From Methylosinus sp. Ce-a6 (lineage in GTDB: Bacteria; Pseudomonadota; Alphaproteobacteria; Rhizobiales; Beijerinckiaceae): a stretch of DNA of 64,000 bases. Position 1 is the stretch's first letter; every line of letters starts with the position of its first letter. The notes beneath the pieces are model-generated. The model was not told where the DNA came from, searched no databases, and saw nothing but the letters and a program-made list of their open reading frames with translations. The stretch is taken from positions 62,001-126,000 of the forward strand of contig NZ_BGJX01000008.1 in assembly GCF_009811655.1 (NCBI RefSeq), in the 5' to 3' direction. Made by a program: the position numbers and the translations under genes. This document shows, piece after piece, positions 48,451-58,204 of this stretch.

Positions 48451-49818
48451 ATGAAGAGGCTAGCAAATTCGCAAGGCGCCGTCCTCATGTCGCGCGCGTC
48501 GCGCCCGAAGGCGCGCGATCTTCTGGATCGTTCCGATATGGGACAAGCGATGACCGAGGCCGCGGCGGCGGCGGCGCAGCCGAGATGGACCCTGAACTAT
48601 CCGCGGCTGCTCGGCGCGCTGTTCTGGATCACCTCCTTTTCCGGCTCGGTGGTGTTCATCGAGCCCTCTCCTTACGACCTCCTGATCCTGCTCACGCTCA
48701 TCGTCTGGGGGCTCGGCGGCGTGCGCATTCATCGCGCGGTGCTGCCGGGCGTCGCTTTCCTCGCGCTGTGGACGCTCGGCGGCTACCTCTCGCTCATTCC
48801 CTATTGGAACGAGCCGGACCCGGTCGAGTTCATGACGCATACGCTGTTCATCTCGACGACGGGCGCCTTCTATATGCTGTTCTTCTCGGAGAACACGTCG
48901 AGGCGCTTCGATCTGTGCATGAGCGGCTATGCGGCGAGCTGCATTCTGGCGGCGGTCATAGCGGTCGGCTCCTGGGCGGGGCTGTTCGGCAATCACGCCG
49001 CCATGACGCTGGACGGGCGCGCCATGGCGCCCTTCAAGGACCCCAATGTGCTGGGCTCCTATATGGTGCCGGGCGTGCTTTTTTTCGTGCAGCGCCTGCT
49101 GCTCGGCCGCTGGCGATTCTGGCCCGTCACGCTCATCGGCCTCGCGCTCTGCGGCGCGGCGCTCTTCACCTCCTTCTCGCGCGGCTCCTGGGGCGCGGCG
49201 GTGGTGTCGATCGCGCTGATGACGATCATGTCGGTCGTCACGGCGGACTCCCGCAAGATGCGGCTGCGCATCGGCGCCATGGCGCTCGCCGTCGCCGGCG
49301 TCGTCGCGGTCGGCATAGGCGTCGCGCTCACCGATTATTCGGTGCGCGAGTTCTTCTTCAAGCGCGCCTCGGCGACGCAGGACTATGACGAGGGCCCGAC
49401 GGGGCGCTTCGGCAATCAGAAGCGCTCGCTGCCCATGCTCGTCGAGCGGCCGAACGGCATGGGCCCGCTGCGATTCCGCCTGACCTTCGGCCTCGAGCCG
49501 CATAATTCCTACATCAACGCCTTCGCCTCCAATGGCTGGCTCGGCGGCTTCGCCTTTCTCGGCCTCGTGCTGACGACCACCTTCGTCGGCTTCCGCCTGT
49601 CGCTCACGCGCTCGCCCTATCTGCGGCAGGGGCAGCTCATCTGGTCGGCGATGTTCGTGTTCTTCCTGCAGGCGCTGCAGATCGACATCGACCATTGGCG
49701 CTATTTCTTCATCTATCTCGGCGCCGTCTGGGGCCTCGAGGTCGGCCGCGTGAAATGGGCCGAGCGCGCGGCGCGAGACGAAACTCTCGTCACGGCTCGA
49801 AGCGAAGCCCGCCCATGA
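48451..49818 (+). CDS. O-antigen ligase/polymerase-like membrane protein
   Basis: A 455-residue protein with about 11 hydrophobic segments and a central loop containing the Wzy_C-type pattern (FTSFSRGSWGAAVV, then DEGPTGRFG and LEPHNSYINAFASNGWLGG). Such proteins ligate or polymerise O-antigen or exopolysaccharide at the periplasmic face. Starts at 48487 and 48538 are also possible. The convergent BBP2 gene overlaps its end by 29 bp; both may serve exopolysaccharide export. Confidence 0.82.
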   Translation: MKRLANSQGAVLMSRASRPKARDLLDRSDMGQAMTEAAAAAAQPRWTLNYPRLLGALFWITSFSGSVVFIEPSPYDLLILLTLIVWGLGGVRIHRAVLPGVAFLALWTLGGYLSLIPYWNEPDPVEFMTHTLFISTTGAFYMLFFSENTSRRFDLCMSGYAASCILAAVIAVGSWAGLFGNHAAMTLDGRAMAPFKDPNVLGSYMVPGVLFFVQRLLLGRWRFWPVTLIGLALCGAALFTSFSRGSWGAAVVSIALMTIMSVVTADSRKMRLRIGAMALAVAGVVAVGIGVALTDYSVREFFFKRASATQDYDEGPTGRFGNQKRSLPMLVERPNGMGPLRFRLTFGLEPHNSYINAFASNGWLGGFAFLGLVLTTTFVGFRLSLTRSPYLRQGQLIWSAMFVFFLQALQIDIDHWRYFFIYLGAVWGLEVGRVKWAERAARDETLVTARSEARP

Positions 49819-51463
49819 TGACATTGGCGGTGAAGTTCGAATTCGCCGTGCTGACGAGGCGCTGCCAGAAATAGCTCCCTTTGATGGAGAGCGAGCGCGT
49901 GAGCTTGTATTCGAGCTTCACGCCCGCCGTGCCGATGCGCTCCAGAGTGTCGGCGCCCTGATAATTATTGGTCTGATAGCTGCCGGTCGCGGTGATGGTG
50001 AAATTGCGGAACATCGCATGCGTCGCATCGAAGGTGATGTTGCGCGAGAGAATGCCCGCAGCGCCCTGCAGCGTGGTCTCGGAGAGCGTCGTTCCGGCGC
50101 GCAGCGTGAACGTGGTGAGCGGCGTCGCCGTATAGATGATGGCGGCGTCGATGATCGGCCCGCGCAGGCGCGGCAGGCGCGGATCGGCATAGTCGCGCTG
50201 AGCGTAGCCGCCGGAGGCTTCGCCCCTGACGAGATCGGTGATCTTGAAGGTCGTGCCGACACGGCCATAGACGCCCGTGCTGTCGCGCGCATAGCCGTAA
50301 GGGTCGAGCCAGGAATCGTGGACGCGCTTGTCGACGATCGCCTCCACAAAAGGCTTCATCGAGGGATTGAGCTCGAAGGCGAGGCGGGGATTGATCCCGT
50401 AGGCATTGTAGCTCGTGCTCATCAGATTGAGCACGGAGCCGTCGTTGTAATAGGCGTTCTGATAGATCCAGCGGTCGAAGGTCGCGCGCATCGTCGCGTC
50501 GAGGCGCCCGAAGCTCTGGGTGACGCCGGCCGCGGTTCCGAGCGAGACGATGAGCGGCCGATTGACGACGACGACATTGGGCAGTGTGGTGGCGAGGCCC
50601 GGCGCGCCGGGCCGCTGCGTGTCGAGTGTGAAGCGGCCCTCGAATTTCACCTTTGTGTCGCGCGCGACGTCCCATCGATAGAAGACGTCGCCGGCGCCGT
50701 CCGGCCGATCGGCGTTTTGGACGCTGAAATAATCGACATAGCCGAGCCGCAGATTCCCCTGAATCTCGTCGCGCGTCCATTCCGAGCGCAGCCGCAGGCC
50801 CGCGTCGACGCGGAAGAACTGCGAGCCGTGGACGTCCGCTGTCAGGCGGTTGGGGTTGGTGTCATAGCCAAAGGTCGGCTCGGCATAGGGGTAGAGGCGC
50901 AGCGAGCCCACCCCGACGCCCAGCGGCGCATAGGGATTGGCGTCGACGACCGGCTTGGGCTTGGTCGGTATCTGCGCGGGCAGTGCGACATTGGGCGGCG
51001 GCGGGCGCTCGGGCGGCAGATCCAGCGTCCCGCGGAAGCCGCGCAGGCGCAGCCTCGCCTGGCGCTTGATCTTCTCCTTGGCCTGGTAGGAGGTCTTATA
51101 GGGCTCGAGCGGCGGCAGCGGGTGCGCCGGCGAGAATGGCGGCGGCTTCAGGCGCGGCGGCGGCGGATAGGGTCGCGGCACGCGCGCACGCACGCGCGGC
51201 GGTCCATAATTGGGCGCGCCGGGCGAGACCTCGGGGGCGGCCTGCCGCTCCGGCGCCGGCTGCGTGACGGCGGGCGGCGCGGCCGCGGGGCCCGGTATGG
51301 GCGGCGTCGCCGGCAGATCGCGCAGCGGGGCGATATCGAGCGAGGACGGCGAGAGCGCCTGGCCCTCGGCCGGACGCGAGGGCGCGACCGCCGCCGGCGC
51401 GGCCAGCGACAGAGCGATGAGCGTCGTTGCCGCGGCGCGGCTCTGAGACTTGGCGGAAGCCAC
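49790..51463 (-). CDS. outer-membrane beta-barrel protein, BBP2 family
   Basis: A 557-residue secreted protein from GTG 51463 (GAGGG six bases upstream). Signal peptide, then a Pro/Ala-rich linker to about residue 175 and a long beta-strand part (YPYAEPTFGYDTNPNR, SLGTAAGVTQSFGRLD, and a final GGLRFEP strand) like the BBP2 'putative beta-barrel porin' family, often found with polysaccharide-export genes. Function beyond outer-membrane location is unknown. Confidence 0.78.
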   Translation of the reverse strand: MASAKSQSRAAATTLIALSLAAPAAVAPSRPAEGQALSPSSLDIAPLRDLPATPPIPGPAAAPPAVTQPAPERQAAPEVSPGAPNYGPPRVRARVPRPYPPPPRLKPPPFSPAHPLPPLEPYKTSYQAKEKIKRQARLRLRGFRGTLDLPPERPPPPNVALPAQIPTKPKPVVDANPYAPLGVGVGSLRLYPYAEPTFGYDTNPNRLTADVHGSQFFRVDAGLRLRSEWTRDEIQGNLRLGYVDYFSVQNADRPDGAGDVFYRWDVARDTKVKFEGRFTLDTQRPGAPGLATTLPNVVVVNRPLIVSLGTAAGVTQSFGRLDATMRATFDRWIYQNAYYNDGSVLNLMSTSYNAYGINPRLAFELNPSMKPFVEAIVDKRVHDSWLDPYGYARDSTGVYGRVGTTFKITDLVRGEASGGYAQRDYADPRLPRLRGPIIDAAIIYTATPLTTFTLRAGTTLSETTLQGAAGILSRNITFDATHAMFRNFTITATGSYQTNNYQGADTLERIGTAGVKLEYKLTRSLSIKGSYFWQRLVSTANSNFTANVIMGGLRFEP

Positions 51464-51562
51464 TCGTTCCCTCGCGCGGACGCCCGTTTCGAAGCAGGCG
51501 CGATGGAGTCGAGCGTTAAGGAGTTATGGTTAACGGATGCTTACCGGCCGAGCCTCAGGCGC

Positions 51563-51853
51563 TCATTCGCCGAGCGCGGCCATATAGAGCTCGAGAATTT
51601 CTTCTTCTTCCGCGCGCTTGTGCTTGTCCTGGCGGCGCAGCGAGACGATCTTGCGCATGATTTTCGGATCGAAGCCGGTGCTCTTGGCCTCGCCATAGAC
51701 GTCCTTGATGTCGTCGGCGATGGCGCGCTTCTCCTCCTCGAGCCGCTCGATGCGCTCGATGAAGGAGCGCAAATGGCCGCCATTCACCTCGCCGGTCGGA
51801 TCGATCCCGGCGCTGGCCTCCATCTCACGGGCGGCGACCCTGTTGCTGGCCAT
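51563..51853 (-). CDS. gapR: GapR-family nucleoid-associated protein (DUF2312)
   Basis: A 96-residue helical protein. [35 protein letters not shown] is split here by convention; the block [19 protein letters not shown] followed by [14 protein letters not shown] is the DUF2312/GapR signature. In Caulobacter it binds overtwisted DNA and is essential. RBS AGGAGAAG precedes ATG 51853; a longer upstream frame is unlikely. Confidence 0.93.
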   Translation of the reverse strand: MASNRVAAREMEASAGIDPTGEVNGGHLRSFIERIERLEEEKRAIADDIKDVYGEAKSTGFDPKIMRKIVSLRRQDKHKRAEEEEILELYMAALGE

Positions 51854-52064
51854 GATCTTCTCCTCTGGGGGGCTTCGAGGGCTCTGGAGGGGCGGCGCGG
51901 CGCCCGCTTCCAGGGCGGTGGGGAGCCATGCCAAGCCGCGGCCGGCGCCGTCAAGCGCGGGACGAAATAATCCCCGCTTTCCTTGCGTCCGAGCTTGACG
52001 GCCGGCCTTTCGTCCCCGACATCAACCGCGGCCCGCCCGCTGCGGGCGCCGAGAGGATGCGAAA

Positions 52065-52526
52065 ATGTACGACGCCAGCGGCGACGGCCGCCTTTATCCG
52101 GTCTCGCCCGGCCAGCCGCCGCGGGAAGCGCTCGCCGGCGTCCGCACGCGCCGCATCCTCGCCGTCTGCCTCGATTTCGTCGCGGTGGCGCTTCTGTCGG
52201 CGGCGCTATGGTTCGCGCTGCTGGTGCTGAGCTTCGGCCTGTCGGCTCTGCTGCTGCCGCCGCTGTTTCCGCTCGTCGCCTTCTTCTATAACGGCCTCAC
52301 GGTCTCCGGCTGGCGGCGGGCGACGCCGGGGATGCGGGCCATGGACCTCGAGGTCCGCCTCTCCGATGGCGCGCCGGCGCCCTTCCTCAACGCGGCCGTC
52401 CACGGCGTGCTCTTTTATGTGAGCTGGCTGTTCCCGCCTCTGCTGCTCGCGACCTTCATCACCCCGGACAAGCGCTGCCTGCACGACATTCTGGCCGACG
52501 TCATCGTCCTGCGCCGCGCGGATTGA
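52065..52526 (+). CDS. RDD-family membrane protein
   Basis: A 153-residue protein with three hydrophobic segments and the RDD-domain order (LAGVRTRRILAVCLDF, a WRRATPGMRAMDLEVR loop and DKRCLHDILADVIVLRR). RDD proteins have unclear roles, sometimes as sodium/proton transporters. ATG at 52065 follows GAGAGGATGCG. Confidence 0.9.
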   Translation: MYDASGDGRLYPVSPGQPPREALAGVRTRRILAVCLDFVAVALLSAALWFALLVLSFGLSALLLPPLFPLVAFFYNGLTVSGWRRATPGMRAMDLEVRLSDGAPAPFLNAAVHGVLFYVSWLFPPLLLATFITPDKRCLHDILADVIVLRRAD

Positions 52527-52646
52527 GATATCGAGTAGAAAAATTCTTGGCGCGCCGCCCGCGTCGATTCTAATATCGCTGTCCGTCCGCGCTGGAAGGC
52601 GTCGGAGCGTGCGGTATATCGAATTCGGCGACAGGACGAGACCAGC

Positions 52647-53378
52647 GTGACGAGAGAGCCCCGCGACGCGCCGCAATTCTATCTCACTTCGCCCGCGCCC
52701 TGCCCCTATCTGCCGGGCCGCGAGGAGCGCAAGGTCTTTACCCATCTCATCGGCCGCCGCGCGCCGGCGCTCAACGACACTCTGACGCAATCGGGCTTCC
52801 GCCGCTCGCAGACCATCGCCTATCGGCCGGCCTGCGAGACCTGCCGCGCCTGCATCTCGGTGCGCGTGAAGGTGGACGAGTTCGAGCAGTCCAAGAACCT
52901 GCGCCGGGTGGCGCGGCGCAACGCCGACATCTTCGCCGAGGCGCGCCGCCCCCATGCCGTGACCGAGCAATATGCGCTGTTTCGCGCCTATGTCGGCGTG
53001 CGGCACAATGACGGCGGCATGGCCGACATGAGCATGATCGACTATCAGATGATGGTCGAGGACAGCCATGTCGAGACGCGGCTCGTCGAATATCGCGCGC
53101 CCGACGTCAATGGCGGGCCGGGCAGGCTCGTCGCCTGCTGCCTGACCGACTATCTCGCCGACGGTCTGTCGATGGTCTATTCCTTCTACGATCCGACGAT
53201 GGACGAGCGCTCGCTCGGCGCCTTCATGATTCTCGATCATGTGGAGCGGGTGCGCCGCGCCTCTTTGCCCCATCTCTATCTCGGCTATTGGGTCGAAGGC
53301 TCGCGCAAGATGGCCTATAAGGCCCGCTTCCTGCCGCAGGAGCGGCTCGGCATGGACGGCTGGAAGCGCGTCGGTTGA
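52647..53378 (+). CDS. bpt: aspartate/glutamate leucyltransferase
   Basis: A 243-residue member of the ATE/Bpt family from GTG 52647. The N-domain has [16 protein letters not shown] and the [11 protein letters not shown] cysteines; the C-domain includes [22 protein letters not shown]. Bpt adds Leu to N-terminal Asp/Glu, marking proteins for the ClpS/ClpAP N-end-rule route. Confidence 0.95.
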   Translation: MTREPRDAPQFYLTSPAPCPYLPGREERKVFTHLIGRRAPALNDTLTQSGFRRSQTIAYRPACETCRACISVRVKVDEFEQSKNLRRVARRNADIFAEARRPHAVTEQYALFRAYVGVRHNDGGMADMSMIDYQMMVEDSHVETRLVEYRAPDVNGGPGRLVACCLTDYLADGLSMVYSFYDPTMDERSLGAFMILDHVERVRRASLPHLYLGYWVEGSRKMAYKARFLPQERLGMDGWKRVG

Positions 53379-53521
53379 TGTCCGCGCCCTGCCGCGTTTC
53401 CTGAAGGCCAGATGAACGAACCGGCCATGCGCCGTTCAGCTTCGCGGAATTAACCTTTCCTTCGTCATCGGGAATTGCCGGCCCGCGCCGCGCGCGGCCG
53501 ACGGAGCGAAGGAGAGCGTCC

Positions 53522-53938
53522 ATGGACGCCAAGATCATGAAAATCGCCGCAATCGCGGTCGCTGGCGTCATCGCCGCGACGACGGTCGGCGCCGCCACGC
53601 CGGCACACGCCGACGACTGGGGCCATCCCGGCGGCTGGGACCACCACCATGGCGGCTGGGGCCATCACGGCGGTCACGAATGGCGTCCGGGCTGGGGCCA
53701 TGCCGGCTATGGCTGGCGCGGCCACCATGGCTACGGCTGGGGCGCTCCCGTCGCGGCGGGCGTGCTCGGCGCTCTGGCCGTCGGCGCGGTCGCCGCCGCG
53801 GCGTCGCAGCCGCATTACGGCTACGGTTACGGTTACGGCTACGGCTACGGTTACGGCGGTTGCTATCTCGCCAATCAGCCGGTCGTCGACGACTGGGGCG
53901 ATGTCGTCGCCTATCGCCGCGTGCGGGTCTGCAACTAG
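53522..53938 (+). CDS. secreted His/Gly/Tyr-rich protein
   Basis: A 138-residue exported protein: Ala-rich signal peptide, then HHHGGWGHHGGHEW low-complexity repeats, a hydrophobic middle (PVAAGVLGALAVGAVAAAA) and a GY repeat of six units. Many Rhizobiales have such small secreted proteins of unknown role; metal binding by the His-rich part is possible. A perfect terminator follows 150 bp later. The C-terminal CYLANQPVVDDWGDVV block is conserved in the family. Confidence 0.75.
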   Translation: MDAKIMKIAAIAVAGVIAATTVGAATPAHADDWGHPGGWDHHHGGWGHHGGHEWRPGWGHAGYGWRGHHGYGWGAPVAAGVLGALAVGAVAAAASQPHYGYGYGYGYGYGYGGCYLANQPVVDDWGDVVAYRRVRVCN

Positions 53939-53947
53939 GGATTTGAC

Positions 53948-53991
53948 GCGTTTCCGGACGCCGAACCGGCGTCCACTTCGGCTGGAAACGC
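53948..53991. repeat. palindromic repeat of Rhizobiales type
   Basis: GCGTTTCC and GGAAACGC, 28 bp apart, enclose ACGCCGAACCGGCGT; related to the palindrome near 62741. Between the secreted His/Gly/Tyr-rich gene and its terminator. Confidence 0.6.
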
Positions 53992-54091
53992 TCGAGCTTT
54001 TTCGATTTCGAAGCATTCGACGCCCGGTAAGCCAGGGGCGTCGAAGCCCGCCGCCGCTTCCCCGCCCCCTCTCGCGCGACGGCGGACGCAT

Positions 54092-54126
54092 GGCCTCCCG
54101 GATCTCCCCTCCGGGAGGCCTTTTTC
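54092..54126 (+). terminator. perfect 10-bp stem terminator
   Basis: GGCCTCCCGG and CCGGGAGGCC pair fully over a nine-base loop, followed by TTTTTC. It ends transcription of the secreted His/Gly/Tyr-rich protein gene. Confidence 0.85.
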
Positions 54127-54150
54127 GTTTTTGTCGGCCCAGGCCCCGCT

Positions 54151-54552
54151 TCAGCCGAGCAGCGCGACGAGCGGCGCGATCAGCGGCGCGTCGGCCGGCG
54201 GCATTTGCGCGGGGTCGAGCTCGCTCGGCCGCGTCCAGGCGATCGCCTGCCCCTCACGCGAGCGCGGCTCGCCGCGCCAGCGCCGGCAGAGATAGAGCGG
54301 CATCAGGAGATGGAAGGCCTCATAGGCGTGACTGGCGAAGGTCAGCGGCGCGAGGTCGGCCGTCTCCACCTCTATGCCGAGCTCCTCGGCGAGCTCGCGG
54401 ACGAGCGCCTGCTCGGGCCGTTCGCCCGGGTCCAGCTTGCCGCCGGGAAACTCCCACAGCCCGGCGAGCTGCTTGCCGGGCGGGCGCTCGGCGATCAGCA
54501 CGCGGCCCCGCGCGTCGACGAGCGCGGCGGCGACGACGAGAAGCAAGGACAA
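54151..54552 (-). CDS. mutT: MutT-type Nudix hydrolase
   Basis: A 133-residue Nudix protein; the box G-x5-E-x7-REL-x-EE-x-G is complete (GGKLDPGERPEQALVRELAEE). MutT clears 8-oxo-dGTP. The start is a TTG at 54552 behind GGGGAA, since no ATG fits the fold. The lipoprotein gene 13 bp upstream suggests one transcript; mutT next to argJ and ppiC is a Rhizobiales habit. Confidence 0.85.
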   Translation of the reverse strand: MSLLLVVAAALVDARGRVLIAERPPGKQLAGLWEFPGGKLDPGERPEQALVRELAEELGIEVETADLAPLTFASHAYEAFHLLMPLYLCRRWRGEPRSREGQAIAWTRPSELDPAQMPPADAPLIAPLVALLG

Positions 54553-54565
54553 TGCGTTTCCCCGT

Positions 54566-55078
54566 TCAATTGCCGGAGAGCACGACCTCGATCGGATCGG
54601 TCTCCTTGCCGGTGACGACGATCTCGTCGTACATCGCGCCGCCATCGCTGAGCAAGCCGCCCTTCGGGACCCAGGTGAGCTGCGTCGTCACGAGATAGCG
54701 GCCCGGCGCGACCTTGTCGAAGGCGAAGCGGCCCGTCGCGCCCGCCTTGGTCGTGCGCGTATAGGCCGCATATTCGGCCTCCTGCGTCGGCGTCGGCATG
54801 AAGAGGGCGGGAATAAACTTCCGTGTGCCGTAGAACTGCGCGAAGCGCGCCTGCGCATAGGCGGTCGCGGGAATGAGCCGCACCACCTCGCCCGCGGCGT
54901 AGCGCACATTCAAATGCCCCTGCCGGTCGCGCAGAAAAGCCTGACCCTCGATCGTCGCCTTGCCCTCCTGCCGGATGAAGGCCGCCTCGGCCGGATCGAA
55001 GCGCAGGTCGGGCGCGGCGCTGTTGCAGGCGGAAAGGGCGAGCGGCGCGAGCGCGGCGCAGACGACGACAAGACGCAT
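54566..55078 (-). CDS. lipoprotein with carboxypeptidase-regulatory-like domain
   Basis: A 170-residue protein with lipobox LALSAC at residue 17 or so. The rest shows two beta-rich parts, the second like a carboxypeptidase regulatory domain (GATGRFAFDKVAPGRYLVTTQLTW). Envelope location is inferred from the lipobox; function unknown. Probably co-transcribed with mutT. Confidence 0.75.
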   Translation of the reverse strand: MRLVVVCAALAPLALSACNSAAPDLRFDPAEAAFIRQEGKATIEGQAFLRDRQGHLNVRYAAGEVVRLIPATAYAQARFAQFYGTRKFIPALFMPTPTQEAEYAAYTRTTKAGATGRFAFDKVAPGRYLVTTQLTWVPKGGLLSDGGAMYDEIVVTGKETDPIEVVLSGN

Positions 55079-55215
55079 GGAAAACGGCCCCGGCACGGCG
55101 AAAAGCGCGGCCAATGTCGCCGCTTCGCCACGCAAAGGCAAGGCTCGCGCTTTCGGCAGCTTTCGGCCTCGCGCTGTCATGCGATTTCCGATCGATACGC
55201 GGACGAAGCAACAAT

Positions 55216-55326
55216 CCCTCGCCCTGAGGAGCCCGCGAAGCGGGCGTCTCGAAGGGTCGAAGCCGCGCGCGCTGGATCATCCTTCGAGGCTTTTTGCGTC
55301 CCGCAAAAAGCGCCTCGGGATGAGGG
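55216..55326. repeat. dispersed repeat with nested hairpins
   Basis: CCTGAGGAGCCCGCGAAGCGGGCGTCTC followed here by a second CCTTCGAGGC...GCCTCGGGATGAGGG part, the kind of intergenic repeat frequent in Rhizobiales. It fills the 288-bp space between two lipoprotein genes, with no gene inside. Confidence 0.6.
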
Positions 55327-55366
55327 AGTTGTATTTGCGGGCCAAAGCGATCAGCCAGAAACTGCA

Positions 55367-55792
55367 TCAGCGATCGGCCGGCGGCGGCGACAGAAAGGCG
55401 GCGGCGCAGCTCAGCCCATTGCGCCAATCGACGACATTCATGCGCTTGTCGTAGCAATCGCGCTTGGTGATCGCCTCCTCGCAATCCGCGCCCCCCATGA
55501 ATTGATAGGTGACGCAGGCGCCGACAGGCGGCGGCTCGTTCTCGTCGTCCTCGGCCTTTTTTTGGGCCGGCTTCTTCTTCTCGGCGCTTTTTTTCTGTCC
55601 GCCTTTCTTCTCGCCGCCTTTCTTCCCGCGGGCCTTTTTCGCATCGCCGTCGGGCGCGCTCTTCTCCACGGCGACGCCGGAGAGCGCCGCATAGTCCCGC
55701 GCCTCCTCATAGGCGCCGGCGCAGGCGGAGAGCGATAGGCAAAGAGCAAGCAGAACAGCCGCGAAAAGCGGCCGGCGCGGGGTCATCGCCAT
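55367..55792 (-). CDS. lysine-rich lipoprotein
   Basis: A 141-residue protein with a lipoprotein signal (AAVLLALCLSLSAC, Cys near residue 24), a Lys-rich low-complexity middle (residues 55-85) and a Cys-containing C-terminus (four cysteines in GACVTYQF, ADCEEA, RDCYDK and LSCAAAF). No function is recognised. Its low-complexity centre suggests electrostatic contact with the wall or DNA; this is speculation. Confidence 0.65.
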   Translation of the reverse strand: MAMTPRRPLFAAVLLALCLSLSACAGAYEEARDYAALSGVAVEKSAPDGDAKKARGKKGGEKKGGQKKSAEKKKPAQKKAEDDENEPPPVGACVTYQFMGGADCEEAITKRDCYDKRMNVVDWRNGLSCAAAFLSPPPADR

Positions 55793-55847
55793 CTCCGTGG
55801 CGCAAGCGTCGAATCGTTCCGCAGTCTAGAAACCGAGGCGGTTCTCG

Positions 55848-56546
55848 TCAGCGCGCAAAGGCCCCTAGGGGGCGCGGCGCATCCGCATGGGCGCGCAGCA
55901 TCTCGAGCACGTCGCGCAGGCTCGCGACGACGGCGAGGCAGAGCGCGCGCTCCTCCGACGAGGGCTGCAATATGTCCGGCGCGAGAATCGTCATCGCGCC
56001 GGAGGCGGCGGCCGAGCGCAGGCCGGTGGGCGAATCCTCGAGCGCGAGACAGCGCGGCGGCTCCTTGCCGAGCGCGCGCGCGGCGCGCAGATAGGATTCG
56101 GGATGCGGCTTGCCGCGCGCGACATCGTCGCGCGTCACCAGAGCGGAGAAATGCGACAGCAGGCCGCAACGGCTCAGATGATGCTCCGCCGTCGGCCGCC
56201 GCGAGGAGGTGGCGACGGCGAGCGGAATATTCATGGCGGTGAGATAATCGACGAGCTCGCGCGCGCCGTCCTTGAGCGGCACGCCGGCGCGCGAGGCGTG
56301 GGCGACGAAGGAGCCGCAGGCCTCTATGCAGGCGTCGAGCGGGAAATCGGCGCCGAAGCGCTCGATCATCATCGTCTCGCAATCCTGCATGGGCTTGCCG
56401 ATCATGCGATGGCAGAAGGCTTCCGTGATGTCATAGCCGACGGCGCGTCCGGCCGCGAGCCAGGCGTCGACATAGAGCCGCTCCGTATCGAGGAGCGTGC
56501 CGTCCATGTCGAAAAGGACCGCCTCCACAGGATAGGGAAAAACCAC
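55848..56546 (-). CDS. HAD-superfamily hydrolase
   Basis: A 232-residue HAD IA protein: DMDGTLLDTE with the catalytic Asp pair, a TSS motif II (LAVATSSRR), a K-containing motif III (KPHPESYL) and ALEDSPTGLRSA as motif IV. Such proteins dephosphorylate small sugars or cofactors; beta-phosphoglucomutase-like specificity is possible. Alone on the minus strand. Confidence 0.9.
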   Translation of the reverse strand: MVFPYPVEAVLFDMDGTLLDTERLYVDAWLAAGRAVGYDITEAFCHRMIGKPMQDCETMMIERFGADFPLDACIEACGSFVAHASRAGVPLKDGARELVDYLTAMNIPLAVATSSRRPTAEHHLSRCGLLSHFSALVTRDDVARGKPHPESYLRAARALGKEPPRCLALEDSPTGLRSAAASGAMTILAPDILQPSSEERALCLAVVASLRDVLEMLRAHADAPRPLGAFAR

Positions 56547-56644
56547 GTCCGCTTCCTCGCCGCCACCGAGCCGAGGCGAGTAGAAACCGATTCTCGAAAC
56601 GTTGCGATGACGAAGAGGTCACGAGCGCATGTCAAGGCCTCGAC

Positions 56645-56814
56645 TCCTTCTCCCGCTCGCGGGAGAAGATGTCCCTCGCGTCAGCGAGGGTCGGAAGAGC
56701 TCGTCGTTCCTGCGGCTTGCGATGGGGGCTGACATCGCGAGATCGCCGGCGTTCGCAGCGACGCTCATCCGACCTCGCTTCGCGGGGCCACCTTCTCCCA
56801 CGAGTGGGAGAAGG
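56645..56814. repeat. paired-hairpin dispersed repeat
   Basis: CCTTCTCCCGCTCGCGGGAGAAG at the left and CCTTCTCCCACGAGTGGGAGAAGG at the right enclose about 120 bp, including the inverted CGCGTCAGCG and ATCCGACCTCGC pieces. Closest relative in the window is 45486-45704. Confidence 0.8.
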
Positions 56815-56827
56815 AATCCGCAAAAGA

Positions 56828-58075
56828 TCAGCTCCGATAGTCGCCGTTGATGGCGACATATTCTTTCGTGAGATCGCAGGTCCACACGCGCGCGGCGCCG
56901 GAGCCGAGGCCGAGATCGACATGGATGGCGATGTCGTCGCGCTTCATGATCTGCGAGACTTCGGCCTCGTCGTAATCCGGATCCCGCTGGCCCTTATGGG
57001 CGACGCGTATGTCGCCGAACCAGATGGCGAGCTTGTCGCGATCCGCCGCCTCGCCGGATTTGCCGACCGCCATGACGACGCGGCCCCAATTGGCGTCCTC
57101 GCCGGCGACCGCCGTCTTCACCAGCGGCGAATTGGCGATGGAGAGGGCGATGCGCTTGGCCGCTTTCGCGCTCTCGGCCCCGATCACCGTCACCTCGACG
57201 AATTTGCGCGCGCCCTCGCCGTCCTTCACCACCTGATGGGCGAGGTCGAGCAGCACCTCGTCCAGCGCGCGGCGAAAATCCTCGAGGCGTCGGTCGCTCG
57301 CCTTGTCGATCGCGGGCGCGCCGCGCTTTTCCGCCGCGCCGGTCGCGAAGAGCAGCAGAGTGTCCGACGTCGAAGTGTCGCTATCGACGGTGATCGCGTT
57401 GAACGAGCCCTGCACCGATTTCGAGAGCAGGCTCTGCAACGCCTCCGCCTCGATCGGCGCGTCGGTGAAGACGAAGGAGAGCATCGTCGCCATGTCGGGG
57501 GCGATCATGCCGGCGCCCTTGGCGATTCCGGCGATGCGCACTTCCACGTCGCCGAGCCTCGCGACGCGCGTCGAGAGCTTCGGATAGGTGTCGGTCGTCA
57601 TGATGGCGGAGGCGGCCTCGCGCCAGGAGTCGGGCCGCGCCTCGGCGACGAGCTTGCCGAGCACGGGCTCGAATTTCGTGGCGTCCAGCGGCTCGCCGAT
57701 GACGCCGGTCGAGGCCAGGAACACTTGTTTCTCGAGCACGCCGGCGGCGGCGGCGACGAGCTTGGCCGAGAGCTTCACCGCCTCCTTGCCGGCCTTGCCG
57801 GTGAAGGCGTTGGCGTTGCCGGAATTGACGAGCAGCGCGCGCGCCTTGCCGCCGTCGAGCCGCGCGCGGCACCAGTCGACGGGAGCGGACGGGCATTTGG
57901 AGCGGGTGAAGACGCCGGCGACTTGCGTCCCCTCGTCGAAGAGGGCGAGCATGACGTCGGTGCGCCCGGCGTAGCGGACGCCGGCCTGGGCGACGGCGAA
58001 GCGGACGCCGTCGATCGGCGGAATATCGGGATAGGTCTTGGGGGCGAGCGGCGAAACGGGAGCGGCCTTGGCCAT
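56828..58075 (-). CDS. argJ: glutamate N-acetyltransferase/amino-acid acetyltransferase
   Basis: A 415-residue Arg[17 protein letters not shown] holds the Thr where the precursor cleaves itself into two chains; [11 protein letters not shown] and the C-terminal [10 protein letters not shown] follow the family. It recycles the acetyl group in arginine synthesis. The ATG at 58075 is chosen over a frame open from 58177. The parvulin gene lies upstream at 130 bp on the same strand. Confidence 0.97.
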   Translation of the reverse strand: MAKAAPVSPLAPKTYPDIPPIDGVRFAVAQAGVRYAGRTDVMLALFDEGTQVAGVFTRSKCPSAPVDWCRARLDGGKARALLVNSGNANAFTGKAGKEAVKLSAKLVAAAAGVLEKQVFLASTGVIGEPLDATKFEPVLGKLVAEARPDSWREAASAIMTTDTYPKLSTRVARLGDVEVRIAGIAKGAGMIAPDMATMLSFVFTDAPIEAEALQSLLSKSVQGSFNAITVDSDTSTSDTLLLFATGAAEKRGAPAIDKASDRRLEDFRRALDEVLLDLAHQVVKDGEGARKFVEVTVIGAESAKAAKRIALSIANSPLVKTAVAGEDANWGRVVMAVGKSGEAADRDKLAIWFGDIRVAHKGQRDPDYDEAEVSQIMKRDDIAIHVDLGLGSGAARVWTCDLTKEYVAINGDYRS

Positions 58076-58204
58076 GGCTCGGTATGGGTCCTGAAAAAGG
58101 CGAGAGTGACGGGGGAAGTGAGTGGTGAGTGGTGAGTGGTGAGCGGCGGCGGACGTAGCGGTCCGCCGCCTCCTCACTACTCCCCACTCACTACCGCCTC
58201 ATGA

